Below are positions 1 through 7,636 of a DNA stretch of 17,341 nt, one piece after another (the stretch's first letter is position 1; each line of letters starts with the position of its first letter). The DNA lies in NCBI GenBank assembly GCA_050701635.1, contig JBOGDF010000080.1, positions 1 through 17,341 of the forward strand. The letters run 5' to 3'. The position numbers were made by a program, and so were the translations under genes. Below the pieces are notes generated by a model, which worked only from the letters and a program-made list of their open reading frames with translations, was not told where the DNA came from and did not search any database. Source of the DNA: WHSM01 sp050701635. Its GTDB lineage: Bacteria > Actinomycetota > Actinomycetes > Mycobacteriales > Micromonosporaceae.

Positions 1-56
1 GCTCGAAGAACCGCTGAACACCGACCAACACACCAGGTCGCAGACGCCAGAATCTC

Positions 57-146
57 GTGCCGTACAAGGAGAAGCGCGCCAGCACGGCAACCACCTGGCG
101 GCGCGATCTCGACGACGCTCAGCTCATGGTTGTGCGGAAAATGTGA
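57..146 (+). CDS. Possible end of an element gene or very short ORF (29 codons)
   Basis: A short open frame from GTG 57 to TGA 144-146 has strongly GC-rich third positions and encodes a basic, charged peptide that starts VPYKEKRAST. It stops one base before the stop codon of the convergent integrase. The same frame is closed by a TGA near position 15, so the frame as read is tiny. It could be the tail of a larger plus-strand gene broken by a frameshift, or chance. I recognise no family. Confidence 0.2.
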   Translation: MPYKEKRASTATTWRRDLDDAQLMVVRKM

Positions 147-1505
147 CTAGCCGGCCTGGGTCGTGGGGAGTTCCCTGGCCCGTTCTCTTTCTCGGATTCG
201 GGTGAGGGCGTCGAGCGCGGACTCATCGGCGTCGGGAAGGGTGTGCAGGTACTTCTCTGTGGTGGCGATGCTGGCGTGGCCGAGGCGCTCTTTGACGACC
301 TGGAGGTCGGCGCCGCCTGCGAGGAGCCAGGACGCGTGCGCGTGCCGCAGGTCGTTGGGGCGCATTCTCGCGCCCTTGAGCCCGGCTGCCTCCAACGCCG
401 GGTTCCACACGTTGCGGCGGAACCAGTCGCGGGGGATGTGGCCGTCGGTGTCTCGGCTCCGCTCGCCCCGGGGCTGGTCTTGGCGGGTGGCGCGGCGCTG
501 GGCCCGGTAGACGGCGTATGCGCTCCTGCAGTGTCTGCAGCGACAGCGGCCCGCCGAGTAGCCACTCAGCGTACCGTGGCGATACCGCCGCCCGACCGAG
601 TTCGGCTCCGTGAGCCCGAGGCTATCCGGGTCCGGCACGACGACTGGGTCTCGGGGCACGGGGCGGAAGCGGAACAGGAGATCATCTGCTGTCAGCGCGT
701 GGTCGTCGATGTGAGCCTGGAGCTTTCGGGTGATCTGGGCGCTGAGGATCAAGCGCCGGGGCTCCTTGTCCTTCGGGTACTCCTTAACTAGGAACCGTCC
801 ACCGTCGGGGTGGAACTTGGGGTTGACCTCGATGACGGCCCTGCTCACCGTCAGCATCCGGGTGGTGGTGTCGAGGTCCTTGGGTCGCAGCTCGGTCAGC
901 TCACCCCACCGCAGGCCACTCTCGACGTCGGTTTCCACGAGCAGCCTCGCGTCGGCGTCAGACAACGCCTGATAGAGCAGCTCGAACTGCTCCGGCGTGA
1001 CGGCCTTGCGCGGCTTGACCGGCACCGTGGGGGTCTTGACGCCCTTGCACGGGTGAATGAACACCACATCGTTGAACGCCGCGGTGAAGATCGCGCTCAG
1101 GATCGTCTTGTTGTAGCGGATGGTCACCGGCGTGACGCCCTTGCTCTGCAGGTGGGCAATCCATTCGCGGACCTGCGCGGGCAGGATCTCCGCCATCCGC
1201 ATCGGCCCGAACCACGGCAGGATGTGCTTGTTGATCGAATAGGTGTAGCTCTCCCGGGTGTTCGGCTCAATCACATGGTTGGGAAACCACTCCTCCAGCA
1301 CGTACCGCTGGAAGGTCTGCCGCCCGCGCCGAGGATCACCCGGACGGCCCTCGGCGACCTTGGCTTCCTCCTTCTGCCAGGCCTTGTCCGCCTCCCGCTT
1401 GGTGGCGTACGTGCCGGCGGATCGCTCCCGCCCACGCAGGTCCCAGTAGTAGGACGTGTACCGCGGCTTGCCGTCGCGGCCTGTGCGCTTTCGCGAATAC
1501 CCCAT
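147..1505 (-). CDS. int: Tyrosine site-specific recombinase (integrase) of an actinobacterial integrative element
   Basis: The protein has 452 residues if begun at ATG 1505, where a GAGGAG ribosome site sits a few bases upstream. A longer frame back to 1565 exists but lacks such a site. An N-terminal arm-binding/SAM-like region (about 1-165) is followed by the catalytic domain. Visible active-site residues are Arg199 (SGLRWGE), Arg387 (NDLRHAHAS), His410 (LGHAS) and Tyr419 (TEKYLHT). The usual His of the HxxR box is Asn384. Between the two halves of the catalytic domain is an insert (about 282-358) with an HGTLSGY segment and a compact CxCxxC cluster (Cys321, 323, 326), seen in other actinobacterial integrases and possibly metal binding. 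It points away from the adjacent tRNA-Pro-like fragment, which fits an integrase next to its attachment site. It would catalyse integration and, with an unseen excisionase, excision. Confidence 0.93.
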   Translation of the reverse strand: MGYSRKRTGRDGKPRYTSYYWDLRGRERSAGTYATKREADKAWQKEEAKVAEGRPGDPRRGRQTFQRYVLEEWFPNHVIEPNTRESYTYSINKHILPWFGPMRMAEILPAQVREWIAHLQSKGVTPVTIRYNKTILSAIFTAAFNDVVFIHPCKGVKTPTVPVKPRKAVTPEQFELLYQALSDADARLLVETDVESGLRWGELTELRPKDLDTTTRMLTVSRAVIEVNPKFHPDGGRFLVKEYPKDKEPRRLILSAQITRKLQAHIDDHALTADDLLFRFRPVPRDPVVVPDPDSLGLTEPNSVGRRYRHGTLSGYSAGRCRCRHCRSAYAVYRAQRRATRQDQPRGERSRDTDGHIPRDWFRRNVWNPALEAAGLKGARMRPNDLRHAHASWLLAGGADLQVVKERLGHASIATTEKYLHTLPDADESALDALTRIRERERARELPTTQAG

Positions 1506-1522
1506 GGACTCCTCATGATCAT

Positions 1523-1607
1523 TTGACCGTGGCTTGACCGTGAATCCAGCGTCAGCAACTGACATCTGCTGAGATAGATTGACATCGCCACCTAGCCTTT
1601 GACCTGC
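1523..1607. repeat. TTGAC-type direct repeats between integrase and att core
   Basis: Five related motifs in the same orientation occur: TTGACCGTG at 1523-1531 and again at 1534-1542, CTGACATCT at 1559-1567, TTGACATCG at 1579-1587 and TTGACCTGC at 1599-1607. The last three are 20 bases apart. The position between the integrase start and the tRNA fragment suits arm-type integrase binding sites. They could also be operators controlling the integrase. The binding role is inference. Confidence 0.45.
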
Positions 1608-1671
1608 AGTTTAGCACTTCTCAGCGGGGTAGCCCATCGGGCAGTATGAACGAGTTGGCTTGATTCGGAAT

Positions 1672-1708
1672 GAAGAGGCCGTGGGTTCAAATCCCGCCAC
1701 CCCGACCA
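1672..1708 (+). other. Attachment site: 3' fragment of tRNA-Pro (element right junction)
   Basis: The stretch contains the 3' side of an anticodon stem (GAAG), a T arm (GTGGG, loop TTCAAAT, CCCGC), an acceptor strand CACCCCG, the discriminator A and an encoded CCA at 1706-1708. This matches the 3' half of bacterial tRNA-Pro. The bases before it (about 1625-1671) do not fold into a normal D arm, and the anticodon stem has a mismatch, so the tRNA is incomplete. Integrases commonly recombine in the 3' end of a tRNA, which leaves one full and one partial copy. With the tRNA on the plus strand, the partial copy marks the right end of the element and the full tRNA should lie left of position 1. Confidence 0.65.
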
Positions 1709-1714
1709 GCTCAC

Positions 1715-1742
1715 AGGCCCTTTCCGATCTTGGAAAGGGCCT
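1715..1742 (+). terminator. Hairpin terminator downstream of the tRNA-Pro fragment
   Basis: A perfect 11-bp stem (AGGCCCTTTCC / GGAAAGGGCCT) with loop GATCTT starts seven bases after the CCA end. No clear T run follows, which is common in actinobacteria. It is probably the native terminator of the original tRNA gene. Confidence 0.7.
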
Positions 1743-1744
1743 GT

Positions 1745-1766
1745 TGCGTGACTAACTGCGTGACTA
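1745..1766. repeat. Direct repeat TGCGTGACTA, two copies
   Basis: TGCGTGACTA occurs at 1745-1754 and 1757-1766, a 12-base period, just right of the tRNA terminator. It may be a protein-binding site or a second att arm. The function is unknown. Confidence 0.4.
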
Positions 1767-1868
1767 CCGATCACTTCGTGAAGATCTTGTCCATCTCGAT
1801 TGATTCTCACCGAGAGCCATCGCTCGATAGCACTCGAACTCGCCGTCGCTGAGCGCGTAGCTGTACGC
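1764..1868 (-). pseudogene. Possible N-terminal remnant of a SAM methyltransferase
   Basis: On the minus strand, just downstream of the cupin gene, a frame encodes AYSYALSDGEFECYRAMA, which resembles the opening of a common actinobacterial class I methyltransferase family (consensus YALSDxEFxRYRxMA, from memory). The resemblance fades after about 25 residues and the frame ends at TAG 1764-1766. No start codon or ribosome site remains. The body of the gene was probably lost when the neighbouring tRNA region was rearranged. It rests on one short similarity. Confidence 0.28.
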
Positions 1869-1875
1869 GGTCCCA

Positions 1876-2394
1876 CTACGACGGGACGGATAGTCCGTAA
1901 CGCGCGATGACGTCGGCGAGCCAAGCAGGTTCAGCGAGTGGAACCTCGTAGCTGTTGGCAAGAGCGACGATCTTCGCCATCTCAGCTTCGCCGCGCTCAT
2001 TCAGGCCGACCACAGCGCGGAACAACTCTTCGAGGCCCGCCGGTGAGATGACTTCGATCATCCGCGCCGGCGTCTTGCCGGCGTTCCACATGGCATGAAC
2101 CTCTCGCCGTGGCTTGACTATGTAGCCGCCGGGACCGAGCACGACCTCGGAGTCCTCCGACCGGAAACCGATCTCGCCTTCCAGGACGATCGAGAACTCA
2201 TCTTCACGCTGATGGATGTGCGGCGGGACAAGGGCGGCGACCTCGAAGCGATGTTCCACGATGGCGACAGCACCACCGGTGTCCCGCCCATCGATCTTGA
2301 AGGCGACGCCGACGCCCGGCATGAGCGGTTGCATCGGTCCATCGCCGGGAAGTACAGCTTTGACACCGTCCGCGGCAAAGGTCGTTTCGCTCAT
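1876..2394 (-). CDS. Single-domain cupin protein (quercetin-dioxygenase-like)
   Basis: The protein has 172 residues from ATG 2394, chosen because an AGGAGG ribosome site lies seven bases upstream. Residues 43-105 form a cupin core. Motif 1 has His59, His61 and Glu66 (PPHIHQREDEF), and motif 2 has His100 (PRREVHAMWN), so the usual metal ligands are present. The family includes small metal-dependent dioxygenases and isomerases as well as sugar- or ligand-binding proteins, and the substrate cannot be told from sequence. No signal peptide is seen, so it is probably cytoplasmic. It is divergent from a TetR-family gene and the two share a palindromic operator, so the cupin is the likely repressed target. 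Confidence 0.85.
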   Translation of the reverse strand: MSETTFAADGVKAVLPGDGPMQPLMPGVGVAFKIDGRDTGGAVAIVEHRFEVAALVPPHIHQREDEFSIVLEGEIGFRSEDSEVVLGPGGYIVKPRREVHAMWNAGKTPARMIEVISPAGLEELFRAVVGLNERGEAEMAKIVALANSYEVPLAEPAWLADVIARYGLSVPS

Positions 2395-2414
2395 GGCATG
2401 CCTCCTATTTTTTG

Positions 2415-2434
2415 ACTGCACACAGGTGTACAGT
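2415..2434. promoter_or_regulatory. Near-palindromic operator between cupin and tetR genes
   Basis: ACTGCACAC and GTGTACAGT flank a central AG. The two 9-base half-sites are inverted repeats with one mismatch. The site lies 20 bases upstream of the cupin start, next to its ribosome site, and at the 5' end of the TetR gene. This is the usual arrangement for an autoregulated TetR repressor. The assignment to this repressor is inference. Confidence 0.6.
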
Positions 2435-2468
2435 GAAGCAGGAACCAGCAGGTCTGTCAAACTTGGAT

Positions 2469-3116
2469 ATGCACATGCGTTCAGCGAAAAAACCGTCAGA
2501 GTCGCGGCCGTATCGGAAAACCAGGCGCGCTGAGTCGGAAGCGGAGACGAGATCGCGCATCGTCGAGGCGACCATCGCGCTCCACGAGAGCGTCGGACCT
2601 GCGCGCACAACCGTGAAGGCCATCGCGGAGCGCGCCGGCGTGCAACGAGCCACCGTCTACAACCATTTCCCCGATCTAGAGGCGTTGTTCGAGGCGTGCA
2701 ACGCCCACTATTACGAACGTCATCCGATGCCCGATCCGGCGCAGTGGGCGAGTATCGATCCGCCCGCCAAACGTTTCTCGATCGCCCTCGACGAGCTCTA
2801 CGCGTGGTACGAGGAGACGGAGCAGATGCTCACCGTCGGCATCCGCGACATCGACGCGGTCCCGCCGGCTGCGCGTGAAGCGTTCTTCGGATACTTCGAC
2901 CAGGTGCGGGACGTTCTCGTCGCCGGGCGGCGCGAGCGCGGCCATGTGCGGAGGACGGCGACCGCTGCGATCGGACACGCGATCAGCTTCGTGACATGGC
3001 GATCACTCGTGCGCGAACAATCATTGACGAGGACGGAGGCTGTGTCACTTATGGCTGCAACCGTAGATGCGGCTGCCAAGGCCGCATGTCGCAGCAGCTT
3101 CCCACCTTCCTGGTGA
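2469..3116 (+). CDS. TetR/AcrR-family transcriptional regulator
   Basis: With ATG 2469 the protein has 215 residues. ATG 2475 or GTG 2433 are alternatives, and none has a good ribosome site. Residues 26-75 form the TetR DNA-binding domain, with the helix-turn-helix at about 48-67 (TVKAIAERAGVQRATVYNHF). The rest is an all-helical ligand and dimerisation domain that I cannot assign to a ligand. The gene is divergent from a cupin gene and overlaps or follows a near-palindromic operator, so it probably represses the cupin and itself. Its stop is separated by one base from the stop of the convergent protease gene. GTAC is rare here compared with the genes to the right, which may reflect a different origin. 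Confidence 0.9.
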   Translation: MHMRSAKKPSESRPYRKTRRAESEAETRSRIVEATIALHESVGPARTTVKAIAERAGVQRATVYNHFPDLEALFEACNAHYYERHPMPDPAQWASIDPPAKRFSIALDELYAWYEETEQMLTVGIRDIDAVPPAAREAFFGYFDQVRDVLVAGRRERGHVRRTATAAIGHAISFVTWRSLVREQSLTRTEAVSLMAATVDAAAKAACRSSFPPSW

Positions 3117-3117
3117 T

Positions 3118-6100
3118 CTACCCGTACGTGCCCGAGACGGCGGAGCGGCCCACGCCGTACCCCCGGATGATTGTCTGTTCGACGGTGTTGCCGGCGGAGT
3201 CGGTGGCGGTGGCCCGCAGCGACACGAAGCGGGTGCCGGGCGGGTGGTCGACGGTAGCTACCCCGTCGGCGACCGGGACCGTACGCCAGGTCGCGCCGTC
3301 GTCGTACGACACCGCCACCGCCAGCGCGGTGACCGTGGCGGGCGGTGCGTTCGGCGATCGCTGCACAGTGACCGGCACCTGGATCCGGTCGGCGTCGACG
3401 GTGTTCGCCGCGCTCAGCCCCGGCGGGGCGAACCGTACCGCCATCAGGGGCAGCGGCACGCCCTCTTTGCCGAGGCCCGACACCGCAGGGCGCTCGGAGT
3501 CGAACGTCCACACCGCGGAGACCTCGGTGGAGAAACGCGAGACGCCGCTGCGTACCGCCCGGGTCTCCAGTCGGTAGCGGGCACGCTCCGGGGGTACGTC
3601 GAACCCGCCCTGACCGGCCGCGTCGGTCTCCCCCACCAGGACGCCGTCGCGGTACAGCGCGGTGCGGCCGGAGTCCGTTAGGGAGAGCCCGTACCGGTCG
3701 GTGCCGGCATCGCCGTACAGCGGGAGCTGCACCCCGATGAAGTCGCCGGCGCGGAACCCCCAGTCGCCGCCGGCCATGCCCGGGCCGAACACCGCGGAGT
3801 TCCAGCTGTCGGCGTACGTCTGCCCGGCCTGGTGGTCGACCACGCCGCCGACCAGCGTGGTCTCGGTACGGATGGCGCCGTTCACCAGGCGCCACTGCTC
3901 GAAGTCGCCGGACCACCCCAGGCCGTCGACGTTGTGGTACTCGGTACGGGTCCGCGGCAGCCGCAGCGGCAGCCCGAACCCGAACGCCGTACCGAAGCGA
4001 GGCTCGCGCGACAGCCAGCCCCTGGTGCCGCGCCGGCCCTGCGCCTGCTCCCGGTACGTCGTGGTCACCGTCGCCAGGTCCGCGCTGGTCACGGCCCGAT
4101 CGAACCCGGTCGGCAGGCTGCCGTACTCGAACCATGCCAGGTGGTACGCGACCGGGCTGGCCGCCACGTCGCCGTGCCGGTCGGGCACCGCCCACGCTCC
4201 GCCGATGTGAGCCACCAGCTCCTCGTCCGGCACCGCGGCGCCGACCTGCCCGATGGATACCCGTTCGAACGTGCCGCCCAGGATGCCGGTGCCCACCTGA
4301 CGGTCGCCGACCGTACGGGTGTAGCCGGCGTTGGTCGCCTTCGGGCGTACGTCCGGGTTGTCCAGCGTCACCGTCACCGGCCGGGTGGTACGCGCGTCGA
4401 GCATCACCGTGGTGTCCGCGGCGACGTCGACCACCGGGTGCACCACCTTGCCCAGGTTGGTGGTCGTCCCGTCCGGCCGTACGGTCGCCACCACCGAGTC
4501 CAGGTGGTAGCGGCCCTTGCGGACCCGTACGGTGCCGGCGCCGCCGACCGTGGTGACCGGGCGGTAGCGCGGCTCGTCCAACCCGAACAGGAAGCTGAAG
4601 TTCCAGTCGGTGGGCGCGCCGTCCTGGTCGACCGGGCGCAGCGTCAGGTCGTAGCTCTCCGGCTCCCGGTCCACCGCGACCGGGGTGGCCACCACCAGAT
4701 CCGGGGCGGTGGCGGTGATCCGGGCGCCGTACGCGCCGTCCACGCCGCCCGGGACCCCTGTGTCGGTGACCACCTCGACCGTCGCCGTGCCGCGCGCCGG
4801 CACCGTCAACTGCGGTGTGGACAGCCGGAACATCCCCTCTGGCGCGGGCTCCCCGCCGGGCCCGGTCGCGGTCAGTCCGAGCCCGACGGCCAGCGGTGCG
4901 TCGCCGGTGTTGTGGTACGTCACCGTACGGGTCACCGGCGCGTCATCGCCGTGCGGCCACGCCTGGCGCCCGACCGAAACCGCGGCGGGGGTGGCGTACG
5001 CCGGCGACCCCACCGCACGTGCCACGTCCACCCGCCCGGCGCCCTGCTCGTACGCCCCCGCGCCCTCGATCGGGGTCGCCGAGCCCATCAGCGCCGCCTT
5101 CAGCACGGGGCCGCTCCAGGCCGGGTGCCGCTGCGCCAGGATCGCGGCCGCGCCCGCCACGTGCGGAGTCGCCATCGACGTACCACTCAAAGAGGTGTAA
5201 AGGTCTCCGGACCGGGAGGAGAACCGGGAGCGGGCCGCGGTGATCTCCACGCCGGGTGCGAGCAGTTCGGGTTTGAAGCCGGCGTCGTGGATCCGCGGGC
5301 CGCGGCTGGAGAAGCTGGCGAGTGCGTCCTCGTCGTCCACCGCGCCGACCGCCAGCGCGGTGTCGGCGCTGGCCGGCGACGAGACCGTCTCCGCACCGGA
5401 GCCGCCTTCGTTTCCGGCGGCGACCACGAACAGCGTGCCGTGCTCGGCACTCAGCGCGTCGACCGCCTGCTCCAGCGGGTCGTCGTCCGCGGTGTCCGGC
5501 CCGCCCAGGCTCAGGTTGACCACCTTGGCGCCGGAGGCGACCGCCCACCGCATCCCGGCCAGGATGGCGGACTCGGGGCAGCCGTACCCGCCGCACACCT
5601 TGCCGATCAGCAGCCGTACGCCGGGCGCGACACCGCGGTACTTGCCGCCCGACCCGCGGCCGGTGCCGGCGACGATGGACGCCACGTGCGTACCGTGGCC
5701 GTCGGTGTCGCGTACCTGCTCGCCGGGCAGGAAGCTCTCCGCCGCCGTCACCCGGTCCCGCAGGTCCGGGTGGGTGAGGTCGGCGCCGGTGTCCAGTACG
5801 GCGACCGTGACTCCGGCGCCGGTGTAGCCGGCCTGCCACGCCGCCGGCGCCCCGATCTGCGGCACGCTCACGTCCAGGCTGGGCCGGCGCATCCCGTCCA
5901 GCCAGATCCGCCGCCCCTGGGACGACTTCCAGAATTCGGCCAGCACGTCCTTGCGGGGGCGCAGCACCGCGAAGTCCACTCTGGACGGACCCGAAGGGGT
6001 GAGCAGCGGCAGGTGGTCACGGCGGTCGTCGCCGTACCCGTCACGCAGCAGCCCCGCCACGTCGAACAGCCGCCGGTCCAGCCGGCCCGCGTTCAGCTCC

Positions 6101-6381
6101 CGCCACGCGTCGCCGGGTACGACGTACAGGTGGCCGCCGGTGGTCGTGGTGGCGAACCGGACGTTGTCGCGGCCAGGGGCGGGATCGACTGCAGGGATCA
6201 GCTGGCTGCCGACCCGGCGTACCGTCACGTGGTCTCCGGTGATCAGCGTGACCGCGCCGAGAAACTCCGCACGACCCAGACCCGCGTGGGCCGGCGTGGG
6301 CGCAGTCTCGGCGGGCGGCGGGATCACCGCAAGGCTCAACGCCAGAGCCGACACCAGGACAGACAACGTGCCGGCCGCCAT
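3118..6381 (-). CDS. Secreted subtilisin-like serine protease (peptidase family S8)
   Basis: The protein has 1087 residues from ATG 6381, which has GGAGG five bases upstream. A signal peptide (about 1-33) has a hydrophobic core LSVLVSALALSLAVI and a likely AHA cleavage site. A prodomain-like region follows (about 35-170). The S8 catalytic domain (about 188-445) has all key residues: Asp197 (VLDTGAD), His229 (GHGTHVA), oxyanion Asn324 (AAGNEG) and Ser402 (GTSMATPHVAG). About 640 residues of beta-rich C-terminal sequence follow, with no anchor or LPXTG motif, so it is probably a released extracellular protease. Length and layout match large actinomycete S8 proteins. It lies 80 bases downstream of the alcohol dehydrogenase gene on the same strand and could be partly co-transcribed, though a functional link is not evident. 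Confidence 0.95.
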   Translation of the reverse strand: MAAGTLSVLVSALALSLAVIPPPAETAPTPAHAGLGRAEFLGAVTLITGDHVTVRRVGSQLIPAVDPAPGRDNVRFATTTTGGHLYVVPGDAWRELNAGRLDRRLFDVAGLLRDGYGDDRRDHLPLLTPSGPSRVDFAVLRPRKDVLAEFWKSSQGRRIWLDGMRRPSLDVSVPQIGAPAAWQAGYTGAGVTVAVLDTGADLTHPDLRDRVTAAESFLPGEQVRDTDGHGTHVASIVAGTGRGSGGKYRGVAPGVRLLIGKVCGGYGCPESAILAGMRWAVASGAKVVNLSLGGPDTADDDPLEQAVDALSAEHGTLFVVAAGNEGGSGAETVSSPASADTALAVGAVDDEDALASFSSRGPRIHDAGFKPELLAPGVEITAARSRFSSRSGDLYTSLSGTSMATPHVAGAAAILAQRHPAWSGPVLKAALMGSATPIEGAGAYEQGAGRVDVARAVGSPAYATPAAVSVGRQAWPHGDDAPVTRTVTYHNTGDAPLAVGLGLTATGPGGEPAPEGMFRLSTPQLTVPARGTATVEVVTDTGVPGGVDGAYGARITATAPDLVVATPVAVDREPESYDLTLRPVDQDGAPTDWNFSFLFGLDEPRYRPVTTVGGAGTVRVRKGRYHLDSVVATVRPDGTTTNLGKVVHPVVDVAADTTVMLDARTTRPVTVTLDNPDVRPKATNAGYTRTVGDRQVGTGILGGTFERVSIGQVGAAVPDEELVAHIGGAWAVPDRHGDVAASPVAYHLAWFEYGSLPTGFDRAVTSADLATVTTTYREQAQGRRGTRGWLSREPRFGTAFGFGLPLRLPRTRTEYHNVDGLGWSGDFEQWRLVNGAIRTETTLVGGVVDHQAGQTYADSWNSAVFGPGMAGGDWGFRAGDFIGVQLPLYGDAGTDRYGLSLTDSGRTALYRDGVLVGETDAAGQGGFDVPPERARYRLETRAVRSGVSRFSTEVSAVWTFDSERPAVSGLGKEGVPLPLMAVRFAPPGLSAANTVDADRIQVPVTVQRSPNAPPATVTALAVAVSYDDGATWRTVPVADGVATVDHPPGTRFVSLRATATDSAGNTVEQTIIRGYGVGRSAVSGTYG

Positions 6382-6461
6382 AACGTCCTCCCTCGCACGC
6401 CCGCGGTGCGGCAATGGTACGGATTGACCCCCGCCGATGTACACAGGCGGCGTAGCGGTGG

Positions 6462-7502
6462 TCAGATCGTGGCGGTGTCGATCACGAAGCGGTACCGCAC
6501 GTCGCTGGAGAGCACCCGCTCGTACGCCGCGTTGATCTGCTCGGCGCCGATCAGCTCGATCTCGGCGCCGATACCGTGCTCGGCACAGAAGTCGAGCATC
6601 TGCTGGGTCTCGGCGATGCCGCCGATCATCGACCCGGCGAGGGTCTTGCGACCCATGATCACCGAGAACAGGTTCAGCGAGATCGGGTCCTCGGGGGCAC
6701 CCACATTCACCAGCGCACCGCCGGTCTTCACCAGCGACAGGTACGCCCCGAAGTCCAGCGGCGCGGAGACCGTGGACACGATCAGGTCGAACGTACCGGC
6801 GAGCTGCTGGAACGTGGCCGGGTCACTGGTGGCGTAGTAGCGGTCTGCCCCGAGGCGCAGCCCGTCGTCCTGCTTGCGCAGCGACTGGGACAGGACGGTC
6901 ACCTCGGCGCCGAGCGCGTGCGCGATCTTCACACCCATGTGGCCGAGCCCGCCGAGCCCTACGATGGCGACCTTCGTACCCGGGCCGGCGTTCCAGTGCT
7001 TCAGCGGGGAGTAGAGCGTGATGCCGGCGCACAACAGCGGGGCGGCGATGTCGAGCGGGAGCGAGTCCGGGATGCGTACCACGTAGTTCTCGTCGACGAC
7101 GATGCCGGTGGCGTACCCGCCGTACGTCGGTTCGCCGTTCTTGCCGACGCCGTTGTACGTGGCCACCATCCCGCGTACGCAGTACTGCTCGAGACCGGCG
7201 CGACAGTTATCGCACTCCCGGCAGGAGTCGACCATGCAGCCGACACCCACGCGGTCGCCGACGGCGTACTTCGTGACACCGGGGCCGACCTCGGTGACCA
7301 CACCGGCGATCTCGTGGCCGGGCACCATCGGGAAGATCGCCTCGCCCCAGCCCTCACGCACCTGGTGAATGTCCGAGTGACAGATCCCGGCGTACTTGAT
7401 GTCGATCGCGACGTCGTACTCACCGACCGGACGGCGCTCGATCGTCGTACGCTCCAGCGGGGCCTTGGCGGCGGGCGCCGCGTATGCCGCGACAGTGCTC
7501 AT
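6462..7502 (-). CDS. Zinc-dependent alcohol dehydrogenase, NAD(P)-dependent (MDR family)
   Basis: The protein has 346 residues from ATG 7502, which has AAGGAG eight bases upstream. Catalytic zinc ligands are Cys41 (GICHSDIHQ), His63/Glu64 (GHEIAGVV) and Cys158. The structural zinc is held by Cys94, Cys97, Cys100 and Cys108 in the CxxCxxCx7C pattern. A Rossmann nucleotide-binding motif GLGGLG is at about 182-187. The pattern fits the cinnamyl-alcohol/YahK-like aldehyde reductase branch, which reversibly interconverts alcohols and aldehydes in the cytoplasm. The exact substrate is unknown. It is divergent from an XRE/MmyB-like regulator, a frequent partner of oxidoreductases in actinomycetes, which probably controls it. 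Confidence 0.95.
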   Translation of the reverse strand: MSTVAAYAAPAAKAPLERTTIERRPVGEYDVAIDIKYAGICHSDIHQVREGWGEAIFPMVPGHEIAGVVTEVGPGVTKYAVGDRVGVGCMVDSCRECDNCRAGLEQYCVRGMVATYNGVGKNGEPTYGGYATGIVVDENYVVRIPDSLPLDIAAPLLCAGITLYSPLKHWNAGPGTKVAIVGLGGLGHMGVKIAHALGAEVTVLSQSLRKQDDGLRLGADRYYATSDPATFQQLAGTFDLIVSTVSAPLDFGAYLSLVKTGGALVNVGAPEDPISLNLFSVIMGRKTLAGSMIGGIAETQQMLDFCAEHGIGAEIELIGAEQINAAYERVLSSDVRYRFVIDTATI

Positions 7503-7581
7503 CAGGTGTGCTCCTTCAGCTGCGTCCATGTCGACCCTGATGAGCCTGCCTGCCCGGCCCGGACCTACCAAGACCACCGTT

Positions 7582-7636
7582 CTGCGTACGACCGGCGTTC
7601 CTACCACTGGCGGTATCAGACTGAGCTGCGTACGAC
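7582..7636. promoter_or_regulatory. Divergent control region of adh and the MmyB-like regulator
   Basis: The 149-base gap between the two starts holds an exact direct repeat CTGCGTACGAC at 7582-7592 and 7626-7636. Between them is a 14-base imperfect palindrome TACCAC-TG-GCGGTA at 7602-7615. These are plausible binding sites for the adjacent regulator. A role in binding is not shown. Confidence 0.4.

Noticed and set aside
1625..1708. A complete tRNA-Pro gene
   Set aside because: CGGGGTA at 1625 could pair with the acceptor 3' strand, but the D arm cannot be formed, the length is about 84 and the anticodon stem has a mismatch. Only the 3' half is tRNA-like.
1592..1924. Minus-strand frame with WRDLNPRPLHSE, and a plus-strand frame starting MKRPWVQIPPPRPA
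   Set aside because: These are well-known spurious translations across the T arm of tRNA genes, not proteins.
2798..4195. A 465-residue minus-strand frame across the TetR/protease boundary
   Set aside because: It is an Arg/Gly-rich alternate frame overlapping two well-supported genes.
3832..6837. A 1001-residue plus-strand open frame opposite the S8 protease
   Set aside because: Its Arg/Gly/Ala-rich content without domains is the usual shadow of a GC-rich gene on the other strand, which has clear catalytic motifs.
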